Origin: CAMCTV01 sp964420985
GTDB lineage: Bacteria; Bacteroidota; Bacteroidia; Flavobacteriales_D; Sanyastnellaceae
Assembly (NCBI GenBank): GCA_964420985.1
Contig: CAYQUT010000014.1
Coordinates: forward strand, 3,412 to 67,411
DNA length: 64,000 bases
Reading direction: 5' to 3'
Positions 51,385 to 59,892 of the stretch are shown here, one piece after another (the stretch's first letter is position 1; each line of letters begins with the position of its first letter). The notes beneath the pieces are model-generated. The model was not told where the DNA came from. It searched no databases and was given only the letters and a program-made list of their open reading frames with translations. Both the position numbers and the translations under genes were made by a program.

Positions 51385-54218
51385 TTTGATACTTTATTCC
51401 ATTCGTATCTCAGGCTAAGATACGCCAATCTTCCAATTCTTGGACCACCATAAGTTTGAAACTGATAGTTGTTCAACAAATTAGAAGCACCTAATTTGAT
51501 GTTTAAATTCGTTTTTTTCCATTGATAATTAACTTGGGCATCAACCAAATCATAAGTGGGTACCATACCCGTAAACTGCGGTGATCCCTCAAATACAAAG
51601 CCCTGAACCCACTTGTAATTCACGCTGTAACCCCACTCATTGCCTGCTTTATCCGCAAACAAATGCTCACCATTCACACCCAAATTGTACTTGTTCTTGG
51701 GCGTGTTAAAAGCGGGGACGATAGGATCATTTTCATCGGACTTTACCAAAGCATTCCATGAGTAATTGGCAGATAGGCTGTGTTTTTCATGAAAATAATA
51801 TTGAACACCAACATTGATTCCTTGCGTAGTCACTTTACTCTGGGCATTTGCGGAATATCGGTAAACTACGATATCACTTGGCAGTCCAGATGTCGCATCA
51901 AAATTGGCTGTTAAACCAATATTGTATCCGATAAAATCTGTGTACTGACTCAAATAAGTGCTGGCATCAACGTACACTTTTTTCCAACTTCCACGATAAC
52001 CCACCTCGAAGGTTTTCACACGCTCAGGTTTGATAGGGGCAATATCAAAATATTTCAATTCACTAACATCCAATGCTCCTCGGTATTTTTGAAATGAAGC
52101 CAATGTGATAAGATCCTGAGCACCACTCAAATTTCCACTTAACGTGGCTGGACCTACATTCAAGAATAAATATTGATCGGTTAATGTCGGATTACGCAAA
52201 GCTGAAGAGAAAGAATACCTGATGAAATGTCCTTGCTTTGGCTTTAATACCAACGAAGCTGCAGGACTCCAAATCATATCGAAATTCTTGTTTTTATCTG
52301 CTCTCAATGTCGCCGTAAAAATTACTTTTTCGTTCTGTGACGTTTTTTCTAGACCCTGATAAAATCCGAATTCATACGTTGTAATGCGTTTGCTGGAATC
52401 AGAGAATATAGTACCTTGACTATTGGGACGATATAATCTACCGCTTGCACCTGATTTCATCCTCCAACCTTTCAATTCCCATTGATACTCACCTTGTCCA
52501 TTGTACAATGATGAACGATCAGAGAATCTAGTACCTCGCTCTACTTTGTTATTTTTTCTTGAAACAATATCGTTGAATTTTTCATCAAACAAATCAGTGC
52601 CTGGGGTGAAATATCCTTCAATGTTTTCCATGGGAAGATTGGCTGTTCCTGCATTTGTCATGGCTTCAACTTCGTTGTGCCATTGCGTCAATGAATCTTG
52701 GTACTGAGTAGTCCATACATTGAGTGCCTGGTAATCATAAGGCAAATAAAATTGAGAATAAGTTGGATCTACAACAGGACCTGGCCAATTGGGATTCAGC
52801 TCTAATTCAGGATAGCCACCAACAGCGTTGATTCTTGGATTGATGTATTGGTTCCAATATTTTGAATAAACCTTAGCCCAATTCTCATTGCTTCTTGCAT
52901 CATCCAATAATTTCAATGCCGTAAAGTAAGGGTCATAACTGTTACCTGCATCTTCTCCCGTCCCATACAACCTAACGAAATATTTGTTGGCTTTGTTTAA
53001 CTCAACTTTACCTTGATAGAACAGAATATCTTTTAAACTAAAACGATTGTCTCCCTGATAAACAGTGGTTCCTCCACCTACGTTTCCGCCAACAACCAAC
53101 TCGGGACTTTCACTCAGCAACTCTGGTTTCAATCGAAAATGAGCTGCCACATTGGCTTTGTAATTTTCCGTGTTGTAATCCACCAAATCGGACTCTTTGT
53201 ATCCAGTTCTGTAGAAAGTTCCAAGGCCTCTGTAGTTCCACGGTGACACGGATGAAAAATCATTGGCTGCAAAATATTCATCTCCATAAATATTCACCGC
53301 ATCCCATCTCCCCGGGTTACTAGAATTGTTGGGGGAGTTCTCTGTTGGATCGTAATTGGTTGCCTCCCAGTCATAAGCGCGCATTGCGAAGGCATTGACT
53401 TTTAAAGCAACATAATCAAATCCTTTTTTATTTTTAAATGCATCAGCCCATCGAACAGAAGCTTCCGTTAAATTCCGCTCTCCCACTCGAAGTTGCGCAC
53501 TCACTCCTTTAAACATAAAAGGATTTTTTGTTGACATGGCCACCACTCCATTAAATGCACCAGGGCCGTAATATGCACTGCTAGCTCCCTGAATAATCTC
53601 TACGGAACGAACATCCAAATCGGGAGCTCCTAAGAAATTACCCAATGAAAAATTCAGACCCGGAGATTGGTTGTCTACTCCGTCGATGAGCTGCAAAGTT
53701 CTTACTGGAGATGTAGAGTTGAATCCACGCGTATTGATGATCCTGAAACCAAGAGAGGCTGTAGTTAAATCAACTCCCTTCAATGCACCAAGGCTTTCAT
53801 AAAAATTGCCTGTTGCACTTTGCTTGATGGCTTTAAGATCCAGCGTCTCAATGGTCAGAGCTCCTTGTTTGATTTTTTGAGAAATGCGGTCATCATAAAT
53901 TTGAAGAACAGGACCTCGATCATCCGGAACCTCTTCCATCTCAATCACCAAATCACTGGTATTCTTATAGCAATTGACGTATTTTTTTTCAAAGCCTATG
54001 GCATTCACCACAAGCACGCAAGGAAACTTGAGCGGAGTCAAACTGAACTTCCCATCTGCATCTGCTATAACACCTGTAGTTGTGCCTTCTATCTGAATGG
54101 ATGCAAATGGCAATGGTTGTTTATTGCTTTGCTCTTGAACAACACCTTGAACATAGAACTGACCGAACATTACCGGAGCGGCAATAAAAGCAAATACGAA
54201 AATTATAACACTTCTCAT
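51381..54218 (-). CDS. TonB-dependent outer-membrane receptor
   Basis: A receptor of about 945 residues from the ATG at 54218 (a TTG at 54221 is also in frame). Signal peptide, then a carboxypeptidase-regulatory-like domain (about 22-100, KQPLPFASIQIEGTTTGVIA), plug domain (about 120-240, with TRGFNSTSPVRTLQLIDGVD and VRSVEIIQGASSAYYGPGAF), and a 22-strand type barrel ending in YLSLRYEWNKV. No SusD partner follows; instead a T9SS hydrolase-like protein is coupled by ATGA. Probably imports a bulky or metal-bound nutrient handled by that partner. The substrate is unknown. Confidence 0.92.
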   Translation of the reverse strand: MRSVIIFVFAFIAAPVMFGQFYVQGVVQEQSNKQPLPFASIQIEGTTTGVIADADGKFSLTPLKFPCVLVVNAIGFEKKYVNCYKNTSDLVIEMEEVPDDRGPVLQIYDDRISQKIKQGALTIETLDLKAIKQSATGNFYESLGALKGVDLTTASLGFRIINTRGFNSTSPVRTLQLIDGVDNQSPGLNFSLGNFLGAPDLDVRSVEIIQGASSAYYGPGAFNGVVAMSTKNPFMFKGVSAQLRVGERNLTEASVRWADAFKNKKGFDYVALKVNAFAMRAYDWEATNYDPTENSPNNSSNPGRWDAVNIYGDEYFAANDFSSVSPWNYRGLGTFYRTGYKESDLVDYNTENYKANVAAHFRLKPELLSESPELVVGGNVGGGTTVYQGDNRFSLKDILFYQGKVELNKANKYFVRLYGTGEDAGNSYDPYFTALKLLDDARSNENWAKVYSKYWNQYINPRINAVGGYPELELNPNWPGPVVDPTYSQFYLPYDYQALNVWTTQYQDSLTQWHNEVEAMTNAGTANLPMENIEGYFTPGTDLFDEKFNDIVSRKNNKVERGTRFSDRSSLYNGQGEYQWELKGWRMKSGASGRLYRPNSQGTIFSDSSKRITTYEFGFYQGLEKTSQNEKVIFTATLRADKNKNFDMIWSPAASLVLKPKQGHFIRYSFSSALRNPTLTDQYLFLNVGPATLSGNLSGAQDLITLASFQKYRGALDVSELKYFDIAPIKPERVKTFEVGYRGSWKKVYVDASTYLSQYTDFIGYNIGLTANFDATSGLPSDIVVYRYSANAQSKVTTQGINVGVQYYFHEKHSLSANYSWNALVKSDENDPIVPAFNTPKNKYNLGVNGEHLFADKAGNEWGYSVNYKWVQGFVFEGSPQFTGMVPTYDLVDAQVNYQWKKTNLNIKLGASNLLNNYQFQTYGGPRIGRLAYLSLRYEWNKVSK

Positions 54219-54258
54219 CAAAGCGAATATCGCCCAAAATGATGTAAGAATAAAAACC

Positions 54259-56622
54259 TTACTCTTGGATTATCCCTAGTACAGTGTCGATAACCTCTTC
54301 TACAGATGGCTTACTAAAATAATCTCCATCTGTGCCATATGCAGGTAAATGAGGCTTTGCAGACAATGTTACCGGAGCTGCATCAAGGTATTGGTAACCT
54401 CGTTGACGGTGTAACACATCATTCAACAAATAAGCTGCAGCACCTCCTGGCACATCCTCGTCCACAATCAACAAACGATTGGTCTTTTTCAAAGATTGAA
54501 CACAAACATTGGTTTCATCGAAAGGCAATAAAGTTCTGGCATCCACGAGTTCAACTGAAATATCCATGGCCTCCAATTCTTTGGCCGCAGCTTGACATAT
54601 ATTGAATGTAGAACCATAAGACAATAAAGTCAGATCTGTTCCTTCTTTTACAATTTCAGCAATACCAATAGGACTCTTGTATTCCCCTAAATTATTTGGC
54701 ATCTTTTCTTTTGAGCGATAACCATTCAAACATTCCACAACCAATGCGGGTTCATCACTCTCCAAAAGTGTTGCATACATTCCTGCGGCATCAGTCATAT
54801 TGCGTGGTACACAAACAATCATACCGCGCAAACTATTGATGATGGCTCCCATCGGACTTCCACTGTGCCAAATCCCTTCCAATCGATGCCCTCTTGTACT
54901 AATGATGGCTGGTGCTTTCTGACCTCCTGCTGTTCTGTAACGAACAGAAGCTAAATCATCACGCATGATTTGCAAAGCGTAATAGATATAATCCAAATAT
55001 TGAATTTCCGCCACCGGACGCAAACCTCTCATGGACATTCCTATTGCCTGTCCTAAGATAGATGCTTCGCGAATACCGGTATCACTGACACGAATCTCAC
55101 CATATTTCTCTTGGAGTCCTTCACAGGTTTGATTAACACCTCCAATTTTTCCGACATCTTCCCCAAAGATTAAAACTTCGGGTCTCTTACTCATTTGATA
55201 GTCCCAAAAATCGCGAAGTATCACACGACCATCTACCATTTCTGATTCGTTGTTGTATGATGGGGCAACACTTGACACTTTGGAAACGGACAAGTTGCCC
55301 TCACTGTACAAATGGCTACTGTATTGGCTTTGGTACTTGTTCTTCAAATACAATTGCCATTGCTTCAAAGCTTTGGACTGTTCACCTTCGCCGACAATAC
55401 GCAATACTTTGTGCATGGTACCCATCAATTCCTTTTTCCCAGCATCTTTCATCGCTGTTAAAGTCTGAATCAAAGGTCCGCATTGGGGATGACTTTGAAA
55501 AGATGAAAGGTGGTGCAAAGTAGCCTGTACATCTTCATCGATAGAAGCTCTGAAAGCTGACCAAGCCGCCTTTTGCTCTTCACGAACAAATTGCTTGGCT
55601 TCATTTTGTATCTCATCCAACTCCGTTTCCGAAGCAACGCCCTGAGCCAAAATAAATTTCTTAAACTGCACCAAACAATCCCAGTCCTTGTACCACTCCA
55701 ATAGTTCAGCAGACTTGTAACGCTCATGAGAACCTGATGTGGAATGACCTTGAGGCTGAGTCAATTCTTCAACATGAACCAAAACGGGTATATGTTGCTC
55801 TCGGCAGAGCTTCACGGCTTTGGCATAAGTCAAAATCAATTCGGCATAATTCCATCCTTTGACCTTGAAAATTTTTATTCCGTCACCGTTGTCATTTAAA
55901 TCAAAACCTGCCATGGCTTCTGAGATGCTTTCCTTGGCTGTTTGAAACTTCTTGGGTACACTGATTCCCCAACCATTGTCCCAAACACTCATGCACAAAG
56001 GTACCTTCAGCACCGCTGCTGCATTCATACTTTCCCAGAACAAACCTTCTGATGTAGAGCTATCACCGATTGTACCAAAAGCCACCTCGTTTCCATGATC
56101 TGAGAAGTGAGCCCAATCATGCAATTCCTTCACCTCTTTAAAAATCTTGCTGGCTTGTGCCAATCCCAATAAACGAGGCATTTGACCACCTGTTGGTGAA
56201 ATATCGGAAGAAGAGTTGAACATGTCCATCAAGTTCTTCCAATTTCCTTGATCATCAATAGTACGTGTGGCATAGTGTCCGCCCATCTGGCGACCGCCAC
56301 TAGCAGGCTCTTGCGCAACGTCGGTATGCGCATACAAGGCAGCGAAATATTGACGAACAGAAAGTTCGCCAACCGCCATCATAAAAGTTTGATCTCTGTA
56401 ATATCCTGAGCGCCAATCACCCTTTTTAAAAGCACGCGCCATGGCAATTTGAGCCACCTCTTTACCGTCTCCAAAAATTCCGAATTTGGCTTTTCCTGTG
56501 AGTACTTCTTTTCGACCCAATAAAGAGGCCTCTCTGCTCACCCAAGCTAAACGGTAGTCGTGCAACAGAATTTGCTGTGCACTCAACCCCGTTTGATGTA
56601 TTGACAAAACAAAATTTGACAT
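54259..56622 (-). CDS. 2-oxo acid dehydrogenase E1, fused alpha and beta subunits
   Basis: A 787-residue thiamine-diphosphate enzyme. Alpha part (about 1-370): substrate/phosphorylation-type segments, ThDP site FGTIGDSSTSEGLFWES with WDNGWG. Beta part (about 455-787): VLIFGEDVGKIGG, QYLDYIYYA, and the C-terminal DARTLLPFD. Fusion of alpha and beta in one chain is a Bacteroidota habit for the branched-chain-type complex. It decarboxylates branched-chain or related 2-oxo acids and transfers the acyl group to an E2, possibly the one at 16378-17715. Linked to trxB upstream on the same strand by 54 bp. Confidence 0.88.
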   Translation of the reverse strand: MSNFVLSIHQTGLSAQQILLHDYRLAWVSREASLLGRKEVLTGKAKFGIFGDGKEVAQIAMARAFKKGDWRSGYYRDQTFMMAVGELSVRQYFAALYAHTDVAQEPASGGRQMGGHYATRTIDDQGNWKNLMDMFNSSSDISPTGGQMPRLLGLAQASKIFKEVKELHDWAHFSDHGNEVAFGTIGDSSTSEGLFWESMNAAAVLKVPLCMSVWDNGWGISVPKKFQTAKESISEAMAGFDLNDNGDGIKIFKVKGWNYAELILTYAKAVKLCREQHIPVLVHVEELTQPQGHSTSGSHERYKSAELLEWYKDWDCLVQFKKFILAQGVASETELDEIQNEAKQFVREEQKAAWSAFRASIDEDVQATLHHLSSFQSHPQCGPLIQTLTAMKDAGKKELMGTMHKVLRIVGEGEQSKALKQWQLYLKNKYQSQYSSHLYSEGNLSVSKVSSVAPSYNNESEMVDGRVILRDFWDYQMSKRPEVLIFGEDVGKIGGVNQTCEGLQEKYGEIRVSDTGIREASILGQAIGMSMRGLRPVAEIQYLDYIYYALQIMRDDLASVRYRTAGGQKAPAIISTRGHRLEGIWHSGSPMGAIINSLRGMIVCVPRNMTDAAGMYATLLESDEPALVVECLNGYRSKEKMPNNLGEYKSPIGIAEIVKEGTDLTLLSYGSTFNICQAAAKELEAMDISVELVDARTLLPFDETNVCVQSLKKTNRLLIVDEDVPGGAAAYLLNDVLHRQRGYQYLDAAPVTLSAKPHLPAYGTDGDYFSKPSVEEVIDTVLGIIQE

Positions 56623-56626
56623 GACG

Positions 56627-56659
56627 CAAAGATAACTTATCCCCTTGCAATCATGTCAA
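56627..56659 (-). promoter_or_regulatory. Promoter upstream of the E1 gene
   Basis: On the minus strand: TTG (56659-56657), 22 bp, TATCTTTG (56634-56627), a full -7 match, 4 bp before the ATG at 56622. The very short leader makes the assignment tentative. Confidence 0.45.
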
Positions 56660-56676
56660 ATTTTAATCGATTCTCA

Positions 56677-57621
56677 TTAATGACCTTTGGCCGCCAAATA
56701 ACGCTCTGCATCCAAAGCAGCCATGCATCCCGTTCCAGCTGCTGTAATGGCTTGGCGATAAGTTTTATCAGCCGCATCACCTGCTACAAAAACACCTTCA
56801 ATATTGGTCTTTGAAGAACCTGGTGTATTTAAGATGTAACCCACTTCATCTGTATTGATCCAAGGTTTGAAAACATCGGTGTTTGGCTTATGACCGATGG
56901 CTACGAAGAATCCGGTAATGGCTACTTCACGGGTCTCAGAACCGTTGATATTAAATCGAGCTCCAGTTACACCGTCTGTACCTAAAACTTCTTCTGTTGT
57001 AGCGTTCCAAATCACTTCGATATTGGGCGTGTTCATCACTCGATGTTGCATAGCCTTACTTGCACGCATCTTATCGCTTCTCACAATCATATACACTTTG
57101 TTGCACAACTTGGCTAGATAAGTTGCCTCCTCAGCTGCTGTATCTCCTGCTCCAACAATGGCCACATCTTGACCACGGTAAAAGAATCCATCACACACCG
57201 CGCATGCACTTACACCACCTCCGATATCCCGCAACCGCAATTCACTTTCCAAACCCAACCACTTGGCAGAGGCTCCAGTAGAAATAATCACAGCATCAGC
57301 ACTCACGACATGTTTTCCATTATCAAACTCTACAATGTGCTTTGGCCCTGTGAAATCAACTTTTGTTGCCCAACCTGAACGAACATCGGTTCCAAAACGC
57401 AATGCCTGATTCTTTAAATCTTCCATCATTTCTGGACCTTTAATACCACTCGGATAACCTGGGAAATTATCTACTTCAGTGGTGTCCATCAATTGCCCTC
57501 CTGGCTGATTCCCCATGTACATCACAGGTTTTAGATCCGCACGTGCAGCATAAATCGCTGCGGTATATCCTGCAGGACCACTTCCGATGATCAAGCAATG
57601 TATGTGTTCTTTTGGTTCCAT
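56677..57621 (-). CDS. trxB: Thioredoxin-disulfide reductase
   Basis: A 314-residue flavoprotein that reduces thioredoxin with NADPH. FAD site GSGPAGYTAAIYAAR (from residue 13), redox pair C140-A-V-C143 in the ACAVCDGFFY segment, NADPH site GAGDTAAEEATYL, and the C-terminal GVFVAGDAADKTYRQAITAA. Length is normal. A -7-like box TATATTTG lies on the minus strand at 57648-57641. The heptamer repeat locus begins 55 bp upstream of its start codon. Confidence 0.95.
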   Translation of the reverse strand: MEPKEHIHCLIIGSGPAGYTAAIYAARADLKPVMYMGNQPGGQLMDTTEVDNFPGYPSGIKGPEMMEDLKNQALRFGTDVRSGWATKVDFTGPKHIVEFDNGKHVVSADAVIISTGASAKWLGLESELRLRDIGGGVSACAVCDGFFYRGQDVAIVGAGDTAAEEATYLAKLCNKVYMIVRSDKMRASKAMQHRVMNTPNIEVIWNATTEEVLGTDGVTGARFNINGSETREVAITGFFVAIGHKPNTDVFKPWINTDEVGYILNTPGSSKTNIEGVFVAGDAADKTYRQAITAAGTGCMAALDAERYLAAKGH

Positions 57622-57676
57622 ATCTTTTTCAAATTTTCGACAAATATAATCGGGATAAGAAAAGTAATCTTTAAAC

Positions 57677-57801
57677 AGTAGTCAGTAATGAGTAGTCAGT
57701 AATGAGTAGTCAGTAATGAGTAGTCAGTAATGAGTAGTCAGTGATGAGTAGTCAGTAATGAGTAGTAAGTAATGAGTAATGAGTAATGAGAAGTGAGTGG
57801 A
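57677..57801. repeat. Heptamer tandem repeat, purine-rich arm
   Basis: About 17 consecutive 7-bp units, mostly alternating AGTAGTC and AGTAATG (a 14-bp dimer repeated six to seven times), then AGTAATG, AGTAATG, AGAAGTG. No coding sense. Together with the next entry this fills the 559 bp between trxB and the RluA-type gene. Confidence 0.92.
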
Positions 57802-58205
57802 GTTACTCCTTTGCTCTCTGCTCTACTCACTCTTCACTCTTTTCTCCTTTCTCTTCACTCTTCACTCTTCCCTCTTCCCTCTTTTCTCTTCACTCTTTTC
57901 TCTTCCCTCTTTTCTCTTCACTCTTCACTCTTTTCTCTTCCCTCTTTTCTCTTCACTCTTCCCTCTTTTCTCTTCCCTCTTTTCTCTTCCCTCTTCCCTC
58001 TTTTCTCTTCACTCTTTTCTCTTCCCTCTTCCCTCCTCCCTCTTTTCTCTTCCCTCTTTCCTCTTCCCTCTTTTCTCTTCCCTCTTTTCTCTTCACTCTT
58101 CCCTCTTTTCTCTTCCCTCTTTTCTCTTTTCTCTTCCCTCTTCCCTCTTTTCTCTTTTCTCTTTTCTCTTCACTCATAACTCATAACTCATCACTCATCA
58201 CTCCA
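57802..58205. repeat. Heptamer tandem repeat, pyrimidine tract and inverted arm
   Basis: More than 45 units of 7 bp, mainly CTCTTCC, CTCTTTT and CTCTTCA, nearly pure C/T on the plus strand, ending in CTCATAA, CTCATAA, CTCATCA, CTCATCA. The last units are the inverse complement of the left-arm heptamer TAATGAG type. The tract runs into the last codons of the RluA-type gene (58181). Open frames in all three plus frames here are artefacts of the 7-bp period. Confidence 0.92.
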
Positions 58206-58948
58206 TACTGCTTCTGCAAAAACGCATTCCACAAAACCTCCTCCGGCAGAGGCGCTATTATCTCCATCCAATGCTTTTGTGTAGGGTGATGAAAACCGAT
58301 TTTACGCGCATGCAGATGAATACTGGCGTTGTCATTGGTTCTCTTTGACCCATACTTCACATCCCCCTTGATGGGACAGCCCAAGAAGGCCATGGTAGCC
58401 CTGATTTGATGGTGCCTTCCTGTCTTTGGATAAACTTCCACAAAAGTATAATGGTCACTTTCTCCCATTACTTGATAAGACAACTCTGACTCCTTTCTAT
58501 CTTTCCCGTTGTCTTTAAAGGCAAAAGTCTTATTTTGTCTTTCATCTTTCCAGAGGTAATTCACTACCGTACCATTGGGCTTTTCAAATTGTCCTTTGAC
58601 TACTGCCCAATAAGTCTTCTTCACTTCCCGATCCTTGAATGCCACTGTTAATCTAGATAGGGCTTTAGAGGTTTTGGCATACACCACTGCGCCACTGACT
58701 GGACGATCTATGCGATGAACTGTGCCTAAAAAAACTTCTCCCGGTTTATTGTACTTTCTCTTGATGTACTCTTTGACGATGTCAGATAAAACTACATCAC
58801 CGGTCCTATCTGCTTGGACAATATCGCTGCTCCGTTTGTTCACGACAATTACGTGATTGTCCTCAAACAAAACTTGCAAATTCTCGACATTGGTAGAAAT
58901 AATAGGCGCTACAGGAACCTGCGACCAATCTTTTTTAGGACTTGCCAT
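58181..58948 (-). CDS. RluA-family pseudouridine synthase
   Basis: A 255-residue enzyme that isomerises uridine in rRNA or tRNA. The catalytic motif HRIDRPVSG has Asp81; conserved later segments are YWAVVKGQFEKPNG and TGRHHQIRATMAFLGCPIKG. No S4 domain is present, as in the short RluA/TruC-type members. The last six residues (VMSDEL) and the stop are encoded by heptamer-repeat DNA, so the native C-terminus appears to have been replaced. It starts 3 bp after the panB stop, so both share an operon. The exact target base is unknown. Confidence 0.9.
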   Translation of the reverse strand: MASPKKDWSQVPVAPIISTNVENLQVLFEDNHVIVVNKRSSDIVQADRTGDVVLSDIVKEYIKRKYNKPGEVFLGTVHRIDRPVSGAVVYAKTSKALSRLTVAFKDREVKKTYWAVVKGQFEKPNGTVVNYLWKDERQNKTFAFKDNGKDRKESELSYQVMGESDHYTFVEVYPKTGRHHQIRATMAFLGCPIKGDVKYGSKRTNDNASIHLHARKIGFHHPTQKHWMEIIAPLPEEVLWNAFLQKQYGVMSDEL

Positions 58949-58951
58949 AGC

Positions 58952-59767
58952 CTAATATTGTTCCTTGGCATTCGGGAAATCCTTGGCCTTCACGTCTGCG
59001 ATGTATTGCTTTACAGCATCGTTCATCATCTCCCCCATTTGCGCATACCTTCTTAAAAAACGCGGACTAAAATTCTGGGTCAACCCCAGCATATCATGCA
59101 ATACCAAAACCTGTCCATCCACTTCAGAACCAGCACCAATTCCTATGATAGGAATTTCAACAGACTCAGCCACTTGCTTTGCGAGTTTAGCTGGAATTTT
59201 CTCTAAAACAATCGCAAATACCCCTGCAGCCTCTAATAATTTTGCATCGTGCTTTAAGCGCTCTGCCTCCATTTCCTCCTTAGCCCTAACTTGATAAGTT
59301 CCGAATTTATAAATGCTTTGTGGAGTCAGTCCCAAATGTCCCATAACTGGAATTCCAGCCGTAAGAATGCGTTTAATGCTCTCTTCAACTTCGGCTCCTC
59401 CTTCAATCTTCACAGCATGTCCGCCCGTTTCTTTCATGATTTTAATGGCTGAATTCAAAGCCTCTTTTGAGTTGCCTTGATAAGAACCAAAAGGCATATC
59501 AACCACTACTAAAGAACGTTGACAAGCCCTTACTACCGAGGCTGCATGATAAATCATTTGATCCAAGGTAATGGGCAAAGTGGTCTCATGACCTGCCATT
59601 ACATTGGATGCGCTATCTCCTACCAAAATAACATCAATGCCCGCAGCATCGATGATGCTGGCCATGGTGAAATCATAGGCAGTGAGCATACTGATTTTTT
59701 CCCCGCGTATTTTCATCTCATGTAAGGTATGAGTGGTAACGCGTCTAACTTCCTTGTTTACTGACAT
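58952..59767 (-). CDS. panB: 3-methyl-2-oxobutanoate hydroxymethyltransferase
   Basis: Makes ketopantoate for pantothenate and CoA synthesis. From the ATG at 59767 (MSVNKEVRRV; an upstream ATG at 59800 is in frame but adds 11 unrelated residues) it has 271 residues. Family motifs: ISMLTAYDFTMASIIDAAGI, VGDSASNVMAGHETTLPIT with the metal-binding Asp, VVDMPFGSYQ, HAVKIEGG with the lysine, and IPIIGIGAGSEVDGQVLVLH. Its substrate is the keto acid of valine, linking it to the branched-chain E1/E2 enzymes in the window. Confidence 0.94.
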   Translation of the reverse strand: MSVNKEVRRVTTHTLHEMKIRGEKISMLTAYDFTMASIIDAAGIDVILVGDSASNVMAGHETTLPITLDQMIYHAASVVRACQRSLVVVDMPFGSYQGNSKEALNSAIKIMKETGGHAVKIEGGAEVEESIKRILTAGIPVMGHLGLTPQSIYKFGTYQVRAKEEMEAERLKHDAKLLEAAGVFAIVLEKIPAKLAKQVAESVEIPIIGIGAGSEVDGQVLVLHDMLGLTQNFSPRFLRRYAQMGEMMNDAVKQYIADVKAKDFPNAKEQY

Positions 59768-59892
59768 GGGGCAAAGGTCGTAAATACCAACTAAATGCAA
59801 AACATTGTTCGCTATTGAATGTCAATAAATCCTTTTTTGTTTCTAAAATCACATTCATTTATTGATTTTCTTGCCGTCAAATTAGAAGCATT

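Noticed and set aside
57953..58177. Minus-strand Lys/Arg/Glu/Gly-rich frame in the repeat locus
   Set aside because: Same reason: the purine strand of the heptamer tract has no stops; there is no start context or homologue.
57786..58289. Three long overlapping plus-strand frames (57786-58289, 57793-58179, 57797-58186) coding Leu/Phe/Ser/Pro repeats
   Set aside because: The 7-bp DNA period without stops opens all three frames and gives the same heptad-like peptide in each; this is repeat DNA, not a gene.
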